Position numbers and translations under genes: made by a program. This document shows positions 1 through 8,504 of a DNA stretch of 64,000 bases, piece after piece. Under the pieces are notes generated by a model. It was not told where the DNA came from. It saw only the letters and a list, made by a program, of their open reading frames with translations, and searched no databases. The stretch lies in assembly GCA_022823225.1 (NCBI GenBank), contig JAJDXM010000092.1:62001-126000 (forward strand), in the 5' to 3' direction. Numbering within the stretch: the stretch's first letter is position 1; each line of letters starts with the position of its first letter. Source of the DNA: Gemmatimonadota bacterium. GTDB lineage: Bacteria; Gemmatimonadota; Gemmatimonadetes; Longimicrobiales; Gaopeijiaceae.

Positions 1-872
1 CTGCCCCGGAACCATGGGTCGAGCCCGAACTCGGTGGCCAGCTTGTGCGCCCGCAGGTAGTCCTCCTCGCTGTTCGCCTCGAAGAGGACCGGCTGATCAC
101 CTTGCGCGGCGTCCTGAAGCGCCGCGAGCGCCTCGCTGGTTTCGGGCGGAAGGAAGGCGCGGCCGCTGGACTCGTACGCGCCCCACGCGCGGCCGTACCA
201 CTCGGTGTCCATCCACGTCTGCTTCATGAGGGCGATCACCCCCATGGCGGAGTTGGGATAGGACCCCCCGAGCTGGAAGGAGCGCTGGAAGCCGACCGAC
301 TGCGCGATGTCGGGGCGCAGCACCCGCTCCCGGACGCCTTCCTCCCCGAGGTTCACCACCGATGCGGTCCCCCGGAAGATGCCCTGCCGCGGAACCGCGA
401 GCGCCGTCCCGAAGCCCTGCGAGCGCAGCGCGGAACGGCGGCTCTCATCGTCCTGCAGGTTGGAGGTGGTGCTGAACCAGGCGCGGACCTGGGGGTTCCA
501 GTGGGTCGGCCCCACATCGCCCCCTTCGGGCACGGCGTCCATGCCGAGGTCGGCGTGCGCGTCGATGAAGCCCGGATAGACCGTGAGGCCCGTCATGTCC
601 CAGACCCGGGCGCCCGCGGGCGCGTCCCCGCCCCGGCCCACCCGCTGGATGAGCCCGTCGCGGATCACGATCGTGGCGTTTTCCATGACCTGGCCCGGCC
701 CCGTCACCACCCGGGCGCCGACCAGGGCGTGATACCCCGTGCCGTTGTCCCGGATGCCGGTCACCGGCTCGGTGCGCGACGCCTGCTGGGCGCCGGCGAC
801 TCCGGCCAGTGCAAGGGTGAGCCCGAGCAGCCCGAGGACGCGGGCCGCCGGTGCGGCGAGAAGTGGTCTCAT
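1..872 (-). CDS. Amidohydrolase family protein, secreted (partial, C-terminus outside window)
   Basis: The first about 290 codons of a gene that runs off the left edge. The start ATG at 872 has a strong ribosome site (AGGAGG about 7 bases upstream). A signal peptide is followed by AGAQQ, a likely signal-peptidase cleavage region. The mature N-terminus has the small beta-sandwich of composite-domain amidohydrolases (ALVGARVVTGPG, then NATIVIRDGLIQRVG), then the VYPGFIDAHADLG stretch, where the first metal site normally reads GxxDxHxH; here the second His is replaced by Asp. It is probably an exported imidazolonepropionase/dipeptidase-like hydrolase, but the other metal ligands lie outside the window, so the substrate cannot be named. 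Confidence 0.85.
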   Translation of the reverse strand, partial: MRPLLAAPAARVLGLLGLTLALAGVAGAQQASRTEPVTGIRDNGTGYHALVGARVVTGPGQVMENATIVIRDGLIQRVGRGGDAPAGARVWDMTGLTVYPGFIDAHADLGMDAVPEGGDVGPTHWNPQVRAWFSTTSNLQDDESRRSALRSQGFGTALAVPRQGIFRGTASVVNLGEEGVRERVLRPDIAQSVGFQRSFQLGGSYPNSAMGVIALMKQTWMDTEWYGRAWGAYESSGRAFLPPETSEALAALQDAAQGDQPVLFEANSEEDYLRAHKLATEFGLDPWFRG

Positions 873-1171
873 GGATGTTCCTCCTGAGAAAGTTGGTTTG
901 CGCGCGTGGGCGGAGTGGCCCCGCGTGGGCGCGCGCGTTCGTGCTGATGTGACAGTACTACAGGGACAATTGGGGGGGGAGGGGCGTTGAGGGGCAAGGG
1001 TTGCCAGGCGATCTATCCGCCTGGCGGCCGGCTCGGTCTGCTTGCAGGCCGCGGATAATCCCCGCGCGCCGCGGCCAGCCCGGATGCATCGTCGGCCGAA
1101 TGCAGCGGGGACTTGTTCCGCGGCCTGCCTGAAATCGGCGCGGACCCCGGTCCCCTGTTAGTCTGAAAGAC

Positions 1172-1533
1172 GTGAAGACGCGCACCGACCCGGACGAAAC
1201 GGGACAGGACGATTTCGAGCGACGGATGGCCGACGTGGACCGGCTTCCCGAGCCGGAGCGGCTGGTCGAAGAGACGGTCGTCAGGGAGGGTGTGGGCGCT
1301 CGCCAGCCGCGCGGAAGGTCGCGGCATTCCTGGCCCAGTCCGCCCACCGGGGTCTGCGCTGCGTTCTGGTGATCACCGGGCAGGGAAGGAGCGACCCGCT
1401 CGCCGAGGCCCGGGGCGTGCTGCGCCGCCAGCTCGAAGACTGGCTGAACGAGCCCGCGACCCGACCGTCTGTGCTGGCATGCGTGCCGGCGCGGGGCAGG
1501 GATGGGGGGCAGGGTGCGTTTTTGTGCTGTTGA
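1172..1533 (+). pseudogene. Smr-domain protein relic, frameshifted
   Basis: From a GTG at 1172 the frame reads DDFERRMADVDRLPEPER, typical of the region just before an Smr domain. From about 1315 a different frame carries the C-terminal half of an Smr domain (KVAAFLAQSAHRGLRCVLVI, then TGQG, and near the end RDGGQGAF) up to the TGA at 1531-1533. Known Smr domains carry an LDLHG motif between these blocks; here it is absent and the frame changes. What is left cannot make an intact Smr endonuclease/MutS2-type domain. A sequencing error could explain the shift but not the missing motif. Confidence 0.55.
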
Positions 1534-1596
1534 GACGGGGGGGTGGGGGAAGGCGATGACGGCGCGACCGCACAACGTCACCGCCCCGAGCCGCAA

Positions 1597-3711
1597 TCAC
1601 CCACCCCCCTCCCCCACCCCCCGAAACCACTCCAGCGCTTCCGGGTTCGCCAGCGCCTCGACGTTCCTCACCGGCTCTCCGTGCACCACCGCCCGCACCG
1701 CCAGCTCCACGATCTTGCCGCTCCTCGTCCGCGGAATGTCCGGGACCTGAACGACCTTGGCGGGCACGTGCCGCGGGCTCGCCTGCGTCCTCAGCACGTC
1801 CCGGATCCGGCCCTCCAGCTCCTCGTCGAGCCGCACTTCGGGGGCCAGCCGCACGAAGAGCACCATGCGCTCGGTGGCTCCCATCAGCTGTGCGATCGAG
1901 AGCGCCTCCGCGACCTCGTCCATCGCCTCGACCGGGCGGTAGACCTCGGCCGTTCCGATCCGCACCCCGTGTACGTTCAGCGTCGCGTCCGAGCGCCCGT
2001 GGATGATGTACCCGCCCGCCGCGGTTTTCTCCGCGTAGTCGCCGTGGTGCCACACGCCCGGGAAGCGGTCGAAGTAGGTGGCGCGGTAGCGGGAGCCGTC
2101 GTCGTCGCCCACGAACCCCAGCGGCAGCGACGGAAAGGGCCGGGTGCAGACCAGCTCGCCCTTGCCCGCGGCGAGGGGGGTGCCGTCGTCGGCGAAGACA
2201 TCGGTGCCCATCCCGAGGGCGGGGCCCTGGATCTCGCCGGCGTGAACGGGCCGCGTCGGGATGCCGCCCACGAAGCAGGCGCAGAGGTCGGTGCCGCCGG
2301 AGACGGACGCCAGGTGGACATCCGGCTTGACGTGCTCGTAGACGTACTCGAAGCCCTCCGCCGAGAGGGGCGAGCCGGTGGAGATGACCGTCCGCAGCGA
2401 GGAGAGATCGTGGGTCTCGCGGGGACGGAAGCCGGACTTGCGCAGCGCGTCCAGGTAGCCGGGCGAGGTGCCGAGCAGGGTCATTCCGGTGGCTTCGGCG
2501 AAATCGAAGAGCGCGCCGTTGCCCGGGTGGACGGGGGAGCCGTCGTAGAGGAGGATCGTCGCCTCCGACGCCAGCGCCGAGACCAGCCAGTTCCACATCA
2601 TCCATCCCAACGTCGTGTAGTAGAGGACGCGGTCGCCGGGCCGGATGTCGCAGTGGAGCCGGTGCTCCTTGAGGTGCTGCAGCAGGACGCCGCCCGCGCG
2701 GTGGACGATGCACTTCGGCACGCCGGTGGTGCCGGATGAGAAGAGGATGCAGAGGGGGTGGTCGAAGGGGAGGCGGGCGAAGGGGATTTCGGACGCCTGG
2801 TGTGGGGCGATGAAGTTGTTGAGGGGGATGGTGTCGGTGGCAGGGCGGGCGGCGGCCGCCGGGTCGTCGGATCGTGCCCCCGGGCCGGGGTCCGGGCCAT
2901 CCGCGCCGCCCGGGCTCGGCACAATCACCGTCCGCTCCACCGTGGGGAGTCCTTCCAGGATGCTCGGCACACGTTCCAGCGTGTCGTACCGCTTGCCGCG
3001 GTAGCTGTACCCATCCGTCACGAAGAGCAGCCGCGGCTCGACCTGGCCGAAGCGGTCGATCACGCCCCGGACGCCGAAGTCCGGTGACGCGGTGCAGACA
3101 ACCGCGCCGATCGAGGCGGCCGCGAGGAGCACCACGATGGCTTCGGGCACGTTGGGGAGCAGCGCGGCGACCCGGTCGCCGGGGCCGATCCCGGCATCGC
3201 GCATGGCCTGGGCGAGGCGCGAGGTGAGGTCGTGCAGCTCGCGCCAGCTCACCACCCGGCGCGCGCCGTCCTCGGACCAGGCAATGATGGCGGGGTCGTC
3301 CGTGCGGCGGCGCAGCAGGTTCTCGGCGAAGTTGAGGCGCGCGTCCGGGAAGTAGCGGGCGCCGGGCATGCGGTCGCCGTCGACGAGGACGCGGCCGCCG
3401 CGCTCGCCGACGACGCCGCAGAAGTCCCACAGCGCGGCCCAGAAGGCCGGTTGATCGGTGATCGACCAGCGCCAGAGGGGGTGGTAGTGGGGGGTTGGGT
3501 GGGCGGGGGCGGGGGGGTCGCGCCGCGCAGGGTCTCCAGGCCGCGCTGGGAGGGCAGCAGGGCTGGCAACCGGGCCGGACCCCTCCCCACGCCCCGCCAA
3601 CCAGGCTGCAAAGCCCGCCAGATTGGTCGCGCCCACACGTTCCCGCGACGGGGTCCAGAGCGGCGGCTTCGCTGCCGGCCCGCCCGGGCCGGCCGTGGCA
3701 GCCCGCCTCAT
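1597..3711 (-). CDS. acsA: Acetoacetyl-CoA synthetase (acetoacetate-CoA ligase)
   Basis: 704 residues of the ANL adenylating superfamily, predicted to convert acetoacetate, ATP and CoA to acetoacetyl-CoA (EC 6.2.1.16). The N-terminus LWTPSRERVGATNLAGF and the block SPDFGVRGVIDRFGQ (about 209-223) are diagnostic for this subgroup. The ATP/AMP motif SSGTTGVPK is at 325-333. The C-terminal lobe has GRSDATLN and the adenylation lysine in RTRSGK. An Ala/Pro/Gly-rich stretch at about 40-75 is a lineage-specific insertion in the linker after the N-terminal motif. The start ATG at 3711 has only a weak ribosome site. It would feed ketone bodies or polyhydroxyalkanoate-derived acetoacetate into acetyl-CoA; the enoyl-CoA hydratase near 62 kb is not linked to it. 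Confidence 0.93.
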   Translation of the reverse strand: MRRAATAGPGGPAAKPPLWTPSRERVGATNLAGFAAWLAGRGEGSGPVASPAALPARPGDPARRDPPAPAHPTPHYHPLWRWSITDQPAFWAALWDFCGVVGERGGRVLVDGDRMPGARYFPDARLNFAENLLRRRTDDPAIIAWSEDGARRVVSWRELHDLTSRLAQAMRDAGIGPGDRVAALLPNVPEAIVVLLAAASIGAVVCTASPDFGVRGVIDRFGQVEPRLLFVTDGYSYRGKRYDTLERVPSILEGLPTVERTVIVPSPGGADGPDPGPGARSDDPAAAARPATDTIPLNNFIAPHQASEIPFARLPFDHPLCILFSSGTTGVPKCIVHRAGGVLLQHLKEHRLHCDIRPGDRVLYYTTLGWMMWNWLVSALASEATILLYDGSPVHPGNGALFDFAEATGMTLLGTSPGYLDALRKSGFRPRETHDLSSLRTVISTGSPLSAEGFEYVYEHVKPDVHLASVSGGTDLCACFVGGIPTRPVHAGEIQGPALGMGTDVFADDGTPLAAGKGELVCTRPFPSLPLGFVGDDDGSRYRATYFDRFPGVWHHGDYAEKTAAGGYIIHGRSDATLNVHGVRIGTAEVYRPVEAMDEVAEALSIAQLMGATERMVLFVRLAPEVRLDEELEGRIRDVLRTQASPRHVPAKVVQVPDIPRTRSGKIVELAVRAVVHGEPVRNVEALANPEALEWFRGVGEGGG

Positions 3712-3765
3712 GATATCACCTGATGTTGCACGATGATACTACTCGCGGGCTGCCCCTCGCCGCGC

Positions 3766-4197
3766 TCACGAGCCCGACGCCGCCGCGCGCTCCTTCTTCT
3801 GCTCCTCCACCATCCTCGCCACATCCTCCAGCAGCTGCCGCGCGTCGTAGATGATTCCGTCCTTGATCGTGTACCTGATCCCGCCGATGCGCTCCTTCAC
3901 GCCCGTTTCGGGATTCAGCCGCTCGTGGCCCGTCCCGTACAGCACCTTGAGGTTGTCGATGGGGTTCTCGGGCACGATCACCAGGTCGGCCAGCAGCCCC
4001 TCGCGCACGATCCCGAAGTCGATCGGCCGGCCCTTCGGCTCGAATAGCGCCTCGGCGCCGTGCATCGTCGCGCCGCGGATGACCTCCAGCGGGTGGAAGC
4101 CGGCCTCCTGGAACAGCTCCATCTCCTCGATCGTCGAGAAGCCGAAGAGGTTGTAGATGAAGCCGGCGTCGGAGCTTACGGTGACGCGGCCGCCCAT
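3766..4197 (-). pseudogene. Amidohydrolase, C-terminal fragment
   Basis: Only the last about 145 residues of an imidazolonepropionase-like amidohydrolase remain. GGRVTVSSDAGFIYNLFGFS contains the conserved Asp region of the metal centre. It continues into EAGFHPLEVIRGAT, MHGAEALFEPKGRPIDFG and ADLVIVPENPIDNLKVLYG, typical of family C-termini. Homology appears to begin just upstream of the Met at 4197 (YNMGGRV); the frame hits a stop at about 4255 and no N-terminal barrel or first metal motif is present, so the protein cannot be active alone. It is probably a deletion relic; this copy and the 1-872 gene belong to the same broad family. Confidence 0.7.
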
Positions 4198-4520
4198 GTT
4201 GTAAGGCGGCGATTGCGTGCCGTGCGGGGGAGGGTGGAGTCGCTGGTCGGCGAGTCATGGCGCGGGCTCCGGTCGCGGGGCGGTCGGATGGACGGACGGT
4301 AGGCGGAAGCTGCGGAGTGCCGGCCATGTGCCGCAAGTCACTCAGACGGGTGGCACAACGGTTTCGCTGAGTCCGACCGCATGGTACCCGTCGGCCCCCG
4401 GCGACAACCCTGTTTGGCGCCGGCCGCGTCCTACGGATGAAGAGAATGCCCAACATGCAGCGGCCGTGGCGCCTCGGAATCCGTCTACGTCCACGCACTT
4501 GCCTCCTGGAGGGCCAGCCA
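4198..4520. other. Gene-free stretch
   Basis: About 320 bases between the amidohydrolase fragment and the first propeller gene. Open frames here have no family-like composition on either strand. The deleted amidohydrolase N-terminus would have started here; no trace is recognisable. It presumably contains the promoter of the downstream gene pair, but I see no convincing hexamers. Confidence 0.4.
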
Positions 4521-5648
4521 ATGAACCGGTCGTGTTGTCTCTTCCTCGCCCTCGCGGCCCTGGCGCTGGATGCCGCGGCCTGCCACGCGCAGGAGATCAC
4601 CGTTCTCACCGAGGACCGGTGTGCCTCCTGCTCGATCGAAGTCACCCCCGACGTCGTGCTCGGCACCGACGGCGAGTCGGTGATCGGATACGCCGTCGAC
4701 ATCCAGCGGCTCTCCGATGGCCGTTTCGTGATGGCCTTCGACGACGCGCCCTACGAATTCACCGTCTTCTCCTCCGATGGCTCCGAGTACCGGCGGGTGG
4801 GCCGCAGGGGCCAGGGGCCGGGGGAGTATCTGCATGTGTGGTCGGTCAGGGAGCACGGCGACAGGCTGCATGTGTTCGACAGGGCGGGAATGCGCATGAC
4901 GGTGCTCGAACGGGACTACGAAGTGGCAGGCACGATGCCGGTGGTATGCTTCCTTTGCCTGGCGGGGGATATGGCCATGCTCCCCGACGGCTCGACCGCG
5001 CTGAGCTTCGGCCTTCCCGCACCCGGCTCCGAGCGAGTCAGTAGCCCGCAGGACCTCATCGCCGCAGAGCGCTGGCTCACCGTTCACATCCTCGGGGAAG
5101 ACGGTCAGCCACGGCTCTCGATGGACGAGGCTGACCGGACCGAGGGTGGGGAACCCGTCCGCCATCTTGAGATTGCGCCCGACGGGTCCCTGCTGTCGGC
5201 CCGTTTGACGGAGTACCGCATCGATCGCTGGAGTCCGGCAACGGGAGAACACCTCGAGTCCGTCCTGCGGGAAGCTGACTGGTGGCCGGAAGTCAACCCG
5301 GTATTCTCCGGCGGGCCCGACCAGCCGCCCCCGACGAAGATGGAGGCGATGCACGTCGACGAGGCCGGACAGCTGTTCCTGTACATCAATCGACCCACCC
5401 GGGACTGGCGGGACCACGTGGAGACCGGCTTGCCGGGGAATGTCTTCCGCTATCGGCCCGGAGCGACCGAGTGGCTTGTTGAAGTCCTGGATATGGAAGC
5501 AGGCAGCGTAGTCGTGTCGCAGGTCGTGGACGCGGTGCCGAGATTGGCTCGCTTCTTCGCGCCCGGCTGGCTGGCCGTCTACAATGACGATGGATTCCCG
5601 CAGTACCGGATGTACCGGGTGCGGTTGCAGGGATTGGAGCCGGCATGA
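4521..5648 (+). CDS. 6-bladed beta-propeller protein, exported
   Basis: 375 residues from the ATG at 4521, chosen because GGAGGGC lies upstream and the next residues form a good signal peptide (LFLALAALALDAAACHAQ). An upstream in-frame ATG (4437) would place 28 non-signal residues in front. The body has repeated blade-like units: VDIQRLSDGRFVMAFDD, FTVFSSDGSEYRRVGRRGQG followed by PGEY, and FDRAGMRMTVLERDYEV. The G-x-GPGE(Y/F) signature is typical of the 6-bladed propeller family abundant in Bacteroidota and Gemmatimonadota. Catalytic activity is not known for the group. It overlaps the next, related gene by an ATGA junction, so the pair is probably co-translated. Confidence 0.8.
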   Translation: MNRSCCLFLALAALALDAAACHAQEITVLTEDRCASCSIEVTPDVVLGTDGESVIGYAVDIQRLSDGRFVMAFDDAPYEFTVFSSDGSEYRRVGRRGQGPGEYLHVWSVREHGDRLHVFDRAGMRMTVLERDYEVAGTMPVVCFLCLAGDMAMLPDGSTALSFGLPAPGSERVSSPQDLIAAERWLTVHILGEDGQPRLSMDEADRTEGGEPVRHLEIAPDGSLLSARLTEYRIDRWSPATGEHLESVLREADWWPEVNPVFSGGPDQPPPTKMEAMHVDEAGQLFLYINRPTRDWRDHVETGLPGNVFRYRPGATEWLVEVLDMEAGSVVVSQVVDAVPRLARFFAPGWLAVYNDDGFPQYRMYRVRLQGLEPA

Positions 5649-6717
5649 AGTCTCGCGCCGTACCTCGCAGGGCCCGGCAAGGCCGCTGGAAGCTCGCGAT
5701 TGCCGTTGGGTTGGCGATGCCGTCACCGGGATTCCCTGAGGCTCTCGCCCCACGACTGACGGCTCAGACCGATTCGGCCGGGGTACCGATCACCACGGCA
5801 CGGGCCCCGCTCTGGGGTCCCGGCGAAGGCTGGACGGTCAGCGACGAGCCCCTGGTCCGGATCGGCGCCCTGGCCGGGGCCCCCGAACAGCAGCTGAACG
5901 GCGTGGTGGGGACCGTGCGCCTGAGCGGAGGCGACATCGTGATCGGAGAATGGACCACCGGTGAGCTGCGCCGCTACGGGGGGGACGGGAACCTGGTGTG
6001 GCGCGCGGCGGGAGAGGGTGAGGGCCCCGGCGAGCACGCGTTTCTGGCATTCGTGGGCCGGCTCCCTGGTGACTCCCTGGTCACCTTCGACCAGAGCCTG
6101 CTCAGGGCTCAGGTATTCGCTCCGGGCGGGGAAGCGGTTCGCACGATGCGCGTGGAGTGGCCGGGTAGCGGTTTCGGGCCCGGAGACGCCCCAGGTACGC
6201 AGTCTCCGGCGGTCGGCTGGCGCTCGCTGACACCGAGCGCTTTTCCGTGCGTTCGATCGCGCTCGACGACCTTTCAGCCACCTGGCTGCTCAGGAGGGAA
6301 GAGCCGGCCCGCGAGGTTACCAGCGAGGATGTGGAGGCCGTGGTCGAGGTGAGTATCTCGATGATCCGCGGCGTGGAGGGAATGCCGGCAGGCGCCGGAG
6401 AGGGCCTCAGCCGCAGCATGCACGAGAGTCCCACGGCTTCGACGCTTCCGGCGCTCCAGTCGCTCCACTTCGACGCGGCCGGGAACCTCTGGGTGGAGCC
6501 CTACTCCCTCCCCGGCACCGACCTTCCGCCGTTCCAGGTCTATTCGCCGGAGGGCGCCTGGCTGGGGACCATCGCCATGCCCCCCGGGCTCTCCCTTGAG
6601 CCGCCATCGGGGCTCCAGCTCGGGATCGGGCTGGAGATCGGCGACGACTACATCCTCGGCGTCTGGCGGGACGAGCTCGACGTGGAATACGTGCGGATGT
6701 ACGCACTGGAGAAGTGA
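5645..6717 (+). pseudogene. 6-bladed beta-propeller protein, frameshifted
   Basis: Starts at the ATG overlapping the previous stop (ATGA) and reads as a propeller protein: a signal-like N-terminus, RIGALAGAPEQQLNGVVGTV and GEGEGPGEHAFLAFVGRLPG. Around 6170-6200 the family-like sequence moves from frame 2 to frame 1 and continues as GGRLALADTERFSVRSIAL, LQSLHFDAAGNLWVEPY and a proper C-terminus (GDDYILGVWRDELDVEYVRM) ending at 6717. The net shift equals loss of one base. The first frame alone would stop at 6352 after a run of random-looking residues. It is either a true pseudogene or a single-base sequencing error; the two halves together have normal family length (about 357 residues). Confidence 0.75.
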
Positions 6718-6750
6718 CTGCACCACGGCAGGGATTCCACCAACGCCGTC

Positions 6751-6779
6751 TTGACAGACACGACGGCACGTCTTAACGT
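6751..6779 (+). promoter_or_regulatory. Promoter of the BlaI-relic / M56 operon
   Basis: A perfect -35 TTGACA (6751-6756) and a weak -10 TAACGT (6774-6779) separated by 17 bases. The spacer contains GACGGCACGTC, an imperfect dyad. The operator-like palindrome at 6784-6795 would lie at the start of the transcript. Confidence 0.5.
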
Positions 6780-6783
6780 GACG

Positions 6784-6795
6784 ACGACATGTCGT
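6784..6795. promoter_or_regulatory. Operator-like palindrome
   Basis: ACGACATGTCGT is a perfect 12-base palindrome just downstream of the promoter and 26 bases before the relic start codon. It has the ACA..TGT core general to BlaI/MecI-type operators. The regulator that would bind it is truncated here, so any repressor must come from elsewhere. Confidence 0.45.
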
Positions 6796-6821
6796 GTTGC
6801 CGTCGACGAAGGGCTCCAGTC

Positions 6822-6965
6822 ATGAACGATACCCGCCCTGCCCAACTCCGAATCAGCCGCGACGCCTATGCCCGTGTGCCGATGATCACCCGCCTGGTCG
6901 CGGACAACAAGCTGTCGCAGGACGAAATCGAGAAGCTGCACCGCATTCTGGAGGAGGAGATATGA
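6822..6965 (+). CDS. 47-residue peptide resembling the C-terminal end of a BlaI/MecI repressor
   Basis: An ATG at 6822 opens a 47-residue frame ending LVADNKLSQDEIEKLHRILE, matching the usual C-terminal dimerisation helices of BlaI/MecI/CopY repressors (lv-ed--LS-EE---L--lle). The preceding ISRDAYAR resembles the VSRDEAR segment that starts that domain. The winged-helix DNA-binding domain, about 75 residues, is absent, and upstream DNA leaves no room for it. The stop overlaps the start of the M56 gene (ATGA), the position a full-length BlaI gene normally occupies. It may be a relic kept for translational coupling or a dominant-negative dimerisation peptide. Confidence 0.5.
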   Translation: MNDTRPAQLRISRDAYARVPMITRLVADNKLSQDEIEKLHRILEEEI

Positions 6966-8485
6966 CCGCGTTGCTCCTTCAGATCGGCGCGACCAAGCTG
7001 GCGGTCTCGGTCGTTCTGGCCGGGGCGGTGTGGATGGTGCACCGGCGCGTGGACCGTCCCGCGATCTCCCACCCGCTTTGGCTCATGGTGCTCGTGACGC
7101 TGCTGGTGCCGGCGGTCGTTTCGCTCCCGGTGCTGCCGGCGGAGTTTGCGGCGCCGTTGGCCACATGGCGTGCTGGCGCTTCCGAATTCATGTTGGCCGA
7201 GGGGACTTCGTACCAATCCACCGGCCCGCCGCTCGGCGCGGCTGCCCCCACGGCCCTGGCGATCCTGTGGCTCCTCGGCACGACGGGGTTCCTGGGATGG
7301 ACGCTCGCCCGGACGATCCTGTTTCGGCGCACGTTGGCCAGGGCATCCTGTCAGGCACCCGCGTCGCTCCAACGCCAGGCCGCCGGCATCGGCCGCGAAC
7401 TCGGGCTGGCCCGGATCCCGGAAGTGCATACCACGAACGCCCGCGTGACGCCCATGGTCTGGTGGACCGGGGGGAGGGCACGGGTGCTGATTCCCGCCTT
7501 CCTTCCGGCCGAACTGAGCCGTGCGGAAATGCATGCCATCCTGACCCACGAGCTGTCACACGTCCGCCGCGGCGACCACATCGTGCGCTGGCTGGAGTGG
7601 CTGGTCTGCTCCGCCTTCTGGTGGAACCCGGTGGCCTGGTGGGCCCGCCACCAGCTCCGGATCGCCGAGGAAGCGTGCTGCGACCGGCTTGCTCTGGACA
7701 CCGCGGGATCCTGTCCCAGGACCTATGCGAACGCGCTGCTGCGGGTAGTCACCAGCACGTCGGCCCCGCCCGGCTACCGGCCACCCTTGCCTGCGAGCGC
7801 GGCCGGAGGGGTCGGACGCGCCAGGGAACTCGAAAGGAGACTCACAATGATTGTTTCGAACGACACCAGCTCCCCCGCTCCGCGTTGGCTGCGCGCAGCA
7901 ACCTGGGTCGCGGTGCTTTGTGCACTGCCTTTCGGGCTCATCTATTGCGACCGATCCGACGCGCCGACGGGAGCCGACGAGGAGGAGGCCGCCGGATTGG
8001 TGGTGCCGGACGCTCCACAGGAAGTGTCGGAGCCGGCCGAGTCCGACATTGAGGCAATTCTCGCGACCCGCGAGGAGGAGATCAACCAGGGAATCCTGCA
8101 AGAGGTGGAATCGGGCGCACTCAGCGCGGTTCAGGGTCTCGAACTCAGTGCCTACGTGGCCGGCGCAAAGGCGGGCCTTCTGATCTCCTACGGGGACCGC
8201 GATCTTTCCGAAGCGGAAAAGCAGCTGGCCGCCGACAGGCTCTCCGAGAGCGTCGACCGGAAGCGTCCGCCCGATGGGACGGCGATGCGGGACACGTTAT
8301 TGCAACGCGAACTCATTCAGTCTGCGCTGAGGGAACATTCCGAGCTCATTCGGCGTGTATCGCTGCGGTTGGTACGCTTCCATCCGATTGAGAAGAGACC
8401 GGCTCCTCCGATCATCAAGGGACCGCTTCCCCTACTCCCGAAAAGACCCCCGGGCGGGGCCTCACAGACCGTAACGGTAATATAG
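6962..8485 (+). CDS. M56 (BlaR1-like) membrane zinc metalloprotease
   Basis: 507 residues. The start ATG at 6962 overlaps the preceding stop. The N-terminal half has hydrophobic segments (LLLQIGATKLAVSVVLAGAV, LWLMVLVTLLVPAVVSLPV, LAILWLLGTTGFLGWTLA) and the zinc motif HELSH in AILTHELSHVRRGDH, followed by the EEACCDRLAL segment with the third-ligand Glu. A last transmembrane helix (TWVAVLCALPFGLIY) is followed by an about 170-residue Glu-rich C-terminal region that is not a penicillin-binding domain. In known systems such proteases sense a signal and cause cleavage of the BlaI repressor; here the cognate BlaI is only a fragment. The sensed ligand is unknown. Confidence 0.85.
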   Translation: MTALLLQIGATKLAVSVVLAGAVWMVHRRVDRPAISHPLWLMVLVTLLVPAVVSLPVLPAEFAAPLATWRAGASEFMLAEGTSYQSTGPPLGAAAPTALAILWLLGTTGFLGWTLARTILFRRTLARASCQAPASLQRQAAGIGRELGLARIPEVHTTNARVTPMVWWTGGRARVLIPAFLPAELSRAEMHAILTHELSHVRRGDHIVRWLEWLVCSAFWWNPVAWWARHQLRIAEEACCDRLALDTAGSCPRTYANALLRVVTSTSAPPGYRPPLPASAAGGVGRARELERRLTMIVSNDTSSPAPRWLRAATWVAVLCALPFGLIYCDRSDAPTGADEEEAAGLVVPDAPQEVSEPAESDIEAILATREEEINQGILQEVESGALSAVQGLELSAYVAGAKAGLLISYGDRDLSEAEKQLAADRLSESVDRKRPPDGTAMRDTLLQRELIQSALREHSELIRRVSLRLVRFHPIEKRPAPPIIKGPLPLLPKRPPGGASQTVTVI

Positions 8486-8490
8486 ACACG

Positions 8491-8504
8491 ACATTATGTA
8501 ATGT
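8491..8504. promoter_or_regulatory. Operator-like inverted repeat over the start of the third propeller gene
   Basis: ACATTA-TG-TAATGT has perfect 6-base arms and covers the ATG at 8501. Its ACA...TGT layout resembles the palindrome at 6784-6795, and the shared flank gACACGAC occurs next to both. An AT-rich TAATAT (8478-8483) upstream could be a -10. No ribosome site is present. Confidence 0.35.

Noticed and set aside
958-1596. 212-codon minus-strand frame
   Set aside because: Antisense to the Smr-like sequence, which shows recognisable residues on the plus strand.
3716-4702. 328-codon minus-strand frame over the amidohydrolase fragment
   Set aside because: It runs in another frame over the clear amidohydrolase fragment and is Arg-rich without family features.
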